Of a stretch of DNA of 64,000 bases, positions 58,351 to 64,000 are shown piece by piece. A program made the translations under genes and the position numbers. Below the pieces are notes generated by a model. The model ran no database searches. It was not told where the DNA came from and saw only the letters and a program-made list of their open reading frames with translations. Source of the stretch: Canna indica (taxonomy: Eukaryota; Streptophyta; Magnoliopsida; Zingiberales; Cannaceae); assembly GCA_034359265.1 (NCBI GenBank), contig CP136890.1:33956501-34020500 (forward strand), in the 5' to 3' direction. Each line of letters begins with the position of its first letter. Positions within the stretch are counted from its first letter, which is position 1.

Positions 58351-61200
58351 ATTTTCAATTTCAATCCTAAAATTAATACCGATAAATTATGCATTAATAG
58401 TCTAGAATGGAGTACTAATAGTGTTAACTTCAACTAAGCAAAACATAATTATGCATTAATTAGAGCGAAGTAATTATAAAGTATCAGAAAATTATGAAGT
58501 TTACAAAGGACCTAAACTTAAAAGATTATGATCCAACATTGTATTATTTTAGCTAATAATCCAGTTATAAGAATGAGTGTTAATTCTCCGGCACTTGTTT
58601 CGTCTGATGCAAACTAGAATATGGAGGTGAACTTTCTTCAACTCAATGTGAACAACTGTATTACAATTTTTCGTACATAATTTTACTGTAATATATGTAT
58701 ATATATGGAGAGATGAGACTCACGAGAAAAATAATTTTACTATAATATAGTAAAAGATCTACCTAAGCAGGATGTGTTGTTTTAGATTCTTTATTTTAGA
58801 TTAAGCACAAAAAAAATAAAATTGGAAGCATCAATATCATGAACTGACTACTGGATTGAGGAACATATTTGATTAGACCAAATTAGAAATTGGCATTTGA
58901 GTTAGCTACTCAAAATCTCAGCCAACATGATCACGTTGCTTTCACCACAAATAAGCTAAAGTTTTGAATAATGAGGAGGCAAGAATAATAACTCAATATC
59001 TAGCTCGAGTCTACAATCTGGACGTGCACACCACGAACAATCCTACACTAGAAAGAACAATCATAATTTATTATTTTCAGCAATAATAATTTACATGTTG
59101 TTCTTTTTTTTTCCAATTTCATAAAAGTATGAAATGAGAAGAAATCTGCCACTTGCTATGTGAATAAATACATGTATAATGTATTAGGTAGATTTCCAGT
59201 AGAGATGTTGAGATGTAATATAAAGTTATAGATTTCAGAAAGAAAAAGCTGCTTTCTACTACAATACTAAGCAAGGAAAAAAAGGATATTATAAAAGCAG
59301 TGAGCAAACATATAAGGAAGCTAATTGAAAGTTTGATTCTGGCTCTATGTTAGTACATAGACATCTAAATGAATGTGTAATTTTAATTTTAAACTTGGCC
59401 CTTCCTCCATATAAAACTGAAATTAGCATTCTTCATCCAACAACAAGAAAAACAAAATATACAGCAGCCCCAGCACAATTATTTTTAAAAGGTAGCACAA
59501 AACATAAAGGGTCTGTGTACTAACAATAGCACAAAAACAGGAAGGCCAAATCTTCTAGGAGAAAAACACAGTATACTAACAATAGCACAAAAACAGGTAG
59601 TTCACCAACTATTATTTTCCATATTTTTAAAAGGAAAACATAAAGGGTCTGTGTTTGTTGTATCCTGAATATTTAATCTATTATTACAAGCTCTTTCCAA
59701 AACCATACAATTATTGTGCTACATATAATAGTTGCAACAAGGCCAAAATATAGGAACTGCCATGGCATGAGATATTAAAACCCAGAAATAAGAGTATATA
59801 TAAAAATAAGGGTAAATATCAAAATACATCTGAACTTTGGACATTTTCTCATTTATGATCAAATCCAAAATAATACCAAATTACATCCTGAACTTTGACA
59901 TTGATCTCAATTATAACCTCCTGTCATCTCTCCGTTGTCATCTCTGTTAACTATATGACGTGGCATGCTCACGTGGAATAAAATATTATTATTTTTTACA
60001 CTTCATTAAAAATAAATAAAAAATATTTTTTTAAAAAAAAATCCTTCCACGTGGTAAATAAAGTTTTTTTTAAAATATTTTTTAAAAAAAATAAATATTT
60101 TTTAATATATATATGTATATATTTTAAATAAATAAATAAAGTTTTTTAAAAATATATATATATATATTTTTATTTTTTTTAATAATGTCTAAAAAATAAT
60201 AATATTTTAGTTTGGTATTATTAGTATATATATAGTACTGACTTAATCATAAACAATATTAACTAATGGAAAAGACAAGATGAGGAATTGGATGAGTATC
60301 AGATATATACATAGCTCATTCATACATACCACTTCAGTTTCAAAAAATCTTTCCATTCTAACGTATTAAGTTGCTATAATTCATAGCTCATTTATATTAG
60401 TGATATTAAATTCAATGTTAGGTAAGATAATATGAATAGTAAAAAAATTAATATTAAATTAAATTCAATATCTATATATCAACACATTTTAACTAAATTC
60501 AATATATTTCAATTACATTTCTTCAACCGGTTCGTAAGGATGACGCAAATTTTGATTAATTAAATATTAAATATTTAAGAAATATAATATTACATAATTA
60601 AAAAAAATATATTACATGTCATCCAAGAGTGCTAATATTAAGAGAGATAATATTACATACCATAATAAATCAATACAATGAATACATATTCTTTTTCTCA
60701 AAGCATTTTTATTAATATTTAAAATTAATTTTTGAATTTATGATTCATTAAATAATTATAAAAATAATTAAAGTACTTAAATTTATGTCATTTGATATAA
60801 TTTTTATCATGATATTTGGCATGATAAAAAAAATTAAAGTGTTTTCTTTCTTTTATATAGATTGCATTACATAACCCAATTATTATCTGCATGAAGTATC
60901 ACATCATCATAATTACAGTACACATGGCATTTGACTTGTGAATACATGCAACATTTTCTGATCAGCTATTTAAATTTTTGACTCATTCATAAATGTTACA
61001 TCAATTTTGTATTATCTTGACTACGCATTGCCATGACGATTTATTCAAAGCTATTTACAAGTCGACACGTATGCAAAATGAATGCACTTTGGGATGTTTG
61101 TCAGTTCACAAAGTCGTATTCACCGTGTAAATAAATTCATATGGATAAAGATTAGATTTATCACAAGCAATTTAATTTCTCTTTCTCTCTCTAATTCCCT
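58351..61200. other. AT-rich intergenic DNA upstream of the lipid transfer gene
   Basis: No gene seen. 59815-59990 has two tandem-like copies of aat-ccaaa-tacatc-tgaactttg, a word seen at the ends of some Mutator-like and other DNA elements, and two CACGTGG words (about 59973 and 60049). 60000-60200 is A/T homopolymer-rich. A repeated stretch, ctaacaatagcacaaaaacagg, is found twice at 59520-59600. Confidence 0.5.
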
Positions 61201-61218
61201 GTATATATATGCATATAA
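61201..61218 (+). promoter_or_regulatory. Probable TATA region of the lipid transfer gene
   Basis: gtatatatatgcatataa lies 60-78 bp upstream of the ATG, after a CT-rich stretch (61178-61198). Spacing fits a plant core promoter with a short leader. Confidence 0.5.
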
Positions 61219-61278
61219 TTGCACCCTCTTGTTGCATCGGCTATCTCTCTCTTGCCCCAGATAGCAATTCGGCAAACA

Positions 61279-61996
61279 ATGGCGATTCAAGATGCGGCAA
61301 CTAGCTTCCTGGCTATCTTCACGGCGGCTACCACCATGTTATCGGTTGTCCCTCCACCGGCACCCTCCCCTTCGTCCTGCCCGGACATAGTCACCGGCAT
61401 GATGGATTGCTTATCGTACGTTTCTAGCAGTAGCACCACAAAACCCTCCATGGCATGCTGCTCCGGCATTGCCGATGCTCTCAAAAGTAGTTCAAAGGAA
61501 TGCATTTGTCAAGCGCTAGAGATGGCGATGGACTCCGGCGTCCCGATAAATATGACGAGAATTCTTCAGCTCCCTGTTGCTTGCTCATTGAAGGCTACTC
61601 CAATTCAATGTCATGGTGCGTGCGTGCGTTCTTGATCTAATATGATTTTATCTTCATTATATTATTTATGATTCTAATATATTTCTCAATTGAATACTCG
61701 CAGCGGCAGCACCATCTCAAGCTCCGTCGTTATCACCGTATTCATCGCCAGTTCCACAACATCCTCAAAAGAGGTCGCCTTCTCCATCCCCCACTACAGA
61801 CGCGCAGACTCCCTCCTTACAACCAACAGATTCCTGGGAGTCATCGGCACCATCATCAAATCCCCCAGAAAGTTCAGCTGTTGGTACACCAGCTCCGGCT
61901 CCTGCATCAACACATAGTGAAGCGTCTTTATCATCTGATGCGTCGAAGCTTGTGGTCCTACTGAGTTTTGCTGCATGCTTTTACTTTGCTATGTAG
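61279..61996 (+). CDS. LTPG: GPI-anchored non-specific lipid transfer protein (LTPG type)
   Basis: Two exons, 61279-61615 and 61704-61996, separated by an 88-bp intron (donor GTGCGT, acceptor CGCAG, phase 1), give 209 residues. The start MAIQDAAT is followed by a hydrophobic signal peptide (FLAIFTAATTMLSVV). The eight-cysteine motif is complete: C, 9 residues, C, 15, CC, 13, CIC, 24, C, 8, C. Exon 2 encodes a Pro/Ser/Ala-rich, probably glycosylated, stretch and ends SSDASKLVVLLSFAACFYFAM, a GPI-attachment signal (given here in overlapping form: SSDASK, then VVLLSFAACFYFAM). Such proteins bind lipids and act at the outer face of the plasma membrane, in cuticle and suberin lipid export. No defect is visible; it is the only cellular gene in the window. 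Confidence 0.93.
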
Positions 61997-62579
61997 ATGT
62001 TCTTGGAACTTCATCTTTTAATTTAGGTCTTTATTTGGGAGTTTTAAGCTTTCTAAGAGTTATTAGATTTTTTTTTTTATTTCAGATCATGTACTAGCTA
62101 GGTTCATCTATTTAATATGAGGAAGTGATAATCTTTGACATATTATTTATTTCTAAGCTTATGATCTGCCAGAATTACACGGTATAATTAAAATAACATG
62201 ACCATGAACTATTATTTACGTAAGGAACTCATTTGTTAACTATATAAAAAAATAATATTTAAAAATTATGACTATATTTTACATAATTAAGCTCAACAAT
62301 CAAATGATGCATGTGGTAGCATGGTGACATAATTTCATTTTATTTTACATATTAATAAAATATTAGTACAAAATAGAATCAATATTAGGGCAATTCAATA
62401 TAAACTAACATTATAATATTAATTAACTAAACTGTGATAATATACTTGTAGATTAGCATCCACGCTGATTTTTAGGTGTAATTCCACACATGAGCACTCA
62501 CAAAAACCAATTGTAAATGCTATATAAATAATATCTCTATTTGTTTATAACATAAAATTTAAAACCGTAGAGATTTGAA
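61997..62579. other. 3' flank of the lipid transfer gene, AT-rich
   Basis: Nothing recognisable beyond the likely 3' UTR. No second gene or transposon end is seen. Confidence 0.5.
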
Positions 62580-62974
62580 GTCAGCATCAAATCTACTATC
62601 AACTACCAGGAACACAAGGAGCACTCGGAAATAGAGATGGGAAAAAGAAATCAGGGCATGAATTATTATTGATCGAGTCAAAGTGTAATTACATCAACAG
62701 CTATTTATACTACATTCAACATAAGAAGTGAAAACACAATAATACCCTTGCACCTAATGTATCTTAACTACATCACTTACATTATTTCATTACTCTATCA
62801 TTTATGCTATGTATCATATATTTCCAATACTCCCCTGCAAGTTAGGAATGGAGAATGGATTCTCCAATCCTAACTTGCGCATCAGTTTTCTGTGTTGCTC
62901 TTTTGGCAATGCCTTAGTCAATATATCTGCTGGTTGATCTTGACTACAAATGTAAACTGATTTCATAATTCCTT
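62580..62974 (-). mobile_element. Copia 3' end: RNase H tail and LTR start
   Basis: On the minus strand a frame reads VYICSQDQPADILTKALPKE and HRKLMRKLGLENPF, the C-terminus of copia RT/RNase H. It is followed by a purine tract (gcaggggag, about 62830-62838) and an LTR start TATTGGAAATATATG at 62829. The LTR runs left to about 62580, where the end is not clear. The rest of pol is cut off at 62975 by the next element. Confidence 0.8.
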
Positions 62975-63119
62975 CACAACAAGAAAATTTCGAAATAACG
63001 ACGTTTATTTTTTGACGTCCGAAGAAGCGTCAAAATGTTCAAGGACGGTTACGAAAAAATTTAAAAATATCGACGTCTATATTAGACGTCGATATGTAAA
63101 ACGGGAAATACGGCGTTTT

Positions 63120-63290
63120 TTCGTCGGAAAGGCAGCGTCGAAAAATTGAGACGCCAGCGTTTCGACGCATCTGGCGTCGAAATATTTCGACGCCAGCGTT
63201 TCGACGCAGCTGGCGTCGAAATGTTTCGACGCCACCTTTTCGACGCAGGTGGCGTCGAAATGTTTTCCCGCGCGAACGCGCGGTCGTCGA
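63120..63290. repeat. Subterminal repeats of the third element
   Basis: Alternating tttcgacgcc and ggcgtcgaaa words with agcg, tctg, agctg or caggt centres, forming head-to-head palindromes. Open frames across it are repeat artefacts. Confidence 0.8.
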
Positions 63291-63479
63291 AGCAAGTATC
63301 ACGGGTTGAAAATTTCAACCCGTGAACGTACGGTAAGCAGCTGAAATTTCATTTCAGCTGCAGAACGTACGAAATTATATATATATATATATATAATTTT
63401 TTTAATTATTGCTACAGTTACTTAATTAAATAAATATAAGTTTTACCTATAAAGTATCGGTTCACCGCCTAAATTTTTT

Positions 63480-64000
63480 CCTCCCGCGCGCCTATTTCTT
63501 CCTTCGTCTTCCGATCGATTTCTGCTCCTTCTTTCTTCTTCCGATCGATTTCTATTTCTTCTTCTTCCTTCTTCTTCCATTAAAGTATCGGTTCGCTGCT
63601 GCCGATCGATTTATTCGTCCGATTTCTTCCGTCGTCGAATCAGCAGGTAATTTCTTCCGTCCGATTTCTGCTCCTTCTTCTTTCTTCTTCCGTCGCTACT
63701 CTTTTTTTTCTTTTTTTTTTTCTTCTTTCTTCTTCCGTCGCTGCTCCTTCTTCTCGTTTTTTTTTCTTCTTCTTTCTTCTTCCGTCGCTGCTGGTTTTTT
63801 TTTTTTTTTTCTTTCTTCTTCCGTCGCTGCTGCTGCTGTTTTTTTTTTTTTCTTTTCTTTTCTTTCTTCTTCCGTCGCTGCTGCTACTGTTTTTTTGTTT
63901 TTTTATTTTTTTTTTCTTTCTTCCTCCGTCGCTGCTGCTGATGTTTTTTTTTTTTCTTTTCTTTTCTTTCTTCTTCCGTCGCTGCTGCTGCTGTTTTTTT
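63480..64000 (+). repeat. Pyrimidine-rich minisatellite
   Basis: Repeated units of a T-run, cttctttcttcttccgtcg and ctgctg triplets, roughly 60-70 bp each, with T-run length varying from unit to unit. It reaches the window end. Confidence 0.85.

Larger units (their letters stand above)
62975..64000. mobile_element. Probable third CACTA-like element, left end, cut by window edge
   Basis: Starts CACAACAAGAAAATTTCG inside the copia frame, close to CACTA ends in general (cf. CACTACTAGAAAAATGG in CACTA1). A GC-rich subterminal repeat zone, an AT microsatellite (63377-63396) and pyrimidine-rich repeats follow, the same arrangement as the right end of CACTA1. No coding region lies in the window. 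Confidence 0.55.

Noticed and set aside
59973..60056. CACGTGG words as abscisic-acid response sites of the lipid transfer gene
   Set aside because: They lie more than 1.2 kb upstream in what looks like transposon-derived sequence, so the sequence alone gives no reason to assign them to the gene.
61219..61278. Upstream extension of the lipid transfer protein start
   Set aside because: The in-frame extension has no ATG and runs into the core promoter; ATG at 61279 is followed by a good signal peptide.

Overview
The window is nuclear DNA of a flowering plant and is almost entirely transposable elements. The evidence is Ty1-copia and Ty3-gypsy LTR retrotransposons primed by initiator-Met tRNA, CACTA transposons with plant-type tnpD/tnpA genes, a hAT-type MITE, and one cellular gene with a short intron and a TATA box: a GPI-anchored lipid transfer protein at the right end (61279-61996). 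The species cannot be fixed from this sequence.

Layout, left to right. 1-1651: minus-strand gypsy LTR next to a broken kinase exon (1711-1867). 2380-6205: element A1, a gag-only LTR element on the minus strand. 6206-9483: decayed copia element B. 9484-12018: gypsy LTR pieces. 12019-16886: element A3, split by a gypsy solo LTR (12681-15498, TSD gtgta). 16887-37224: copia material (C), split by a complete chromodomain gypsy element of the Tekay/Del kind (17986-35032, TSD ttcca). The gypsy element in turn carries a hAT-type MITE (21103-21726, TSD gggagaag) and a near-intact CACTA element, CACTA1 (23565-30806, TSD aga). 37225-44210: element A2, the best A-family copy. 44211-47640: decayed Tat-type gypsy element. 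48610 to about 58350: decayed CACTA2, broken by a gypsy solo LTR (50271-52293, TSD cttat), an A-family solo LTR (54102-55769, TSD tcggg/ttggg) and a GC-rich element with GGGCCCG ends (56174-57449). 58350-61200: AT-rich intergenic DNA. Then the lipid transfer gene, a copia 3' end and the start of a third CACTA-like element (62975 to the window end).

How the parts fit. Target-site duplications let the order of insertion be read: copia, then Tekay, then CACTA1 and the MITE inside Tekay. CACTA1 encodes both expected proteins on the minus strand. TnpA is a five-exon gene whose splice sites keep one frame of 409 codons. TnpD is open except for one amber codon. The A family has PBS, PPT, LTRs and gag but no recognisable pol, so it would need enzymes from another copia element. 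Most nonsense changes in the Tekay polyprotein, and losses of catalytic Asp in its protease and reverse transcriptase, look like C-to-T or G-to-A transitions, as expected of methylated, silenced copies.

The points I consider most worth a second look are a roughly 190-bp palindrome kept at the same place just upstream of tnpD in two diverged CACTA elements with matching changes in both arms, and a degenerate array of modules with an AAGTCAA/TTGACTT inverted-repeat core filling the 3 kb non-coding part of the A family.
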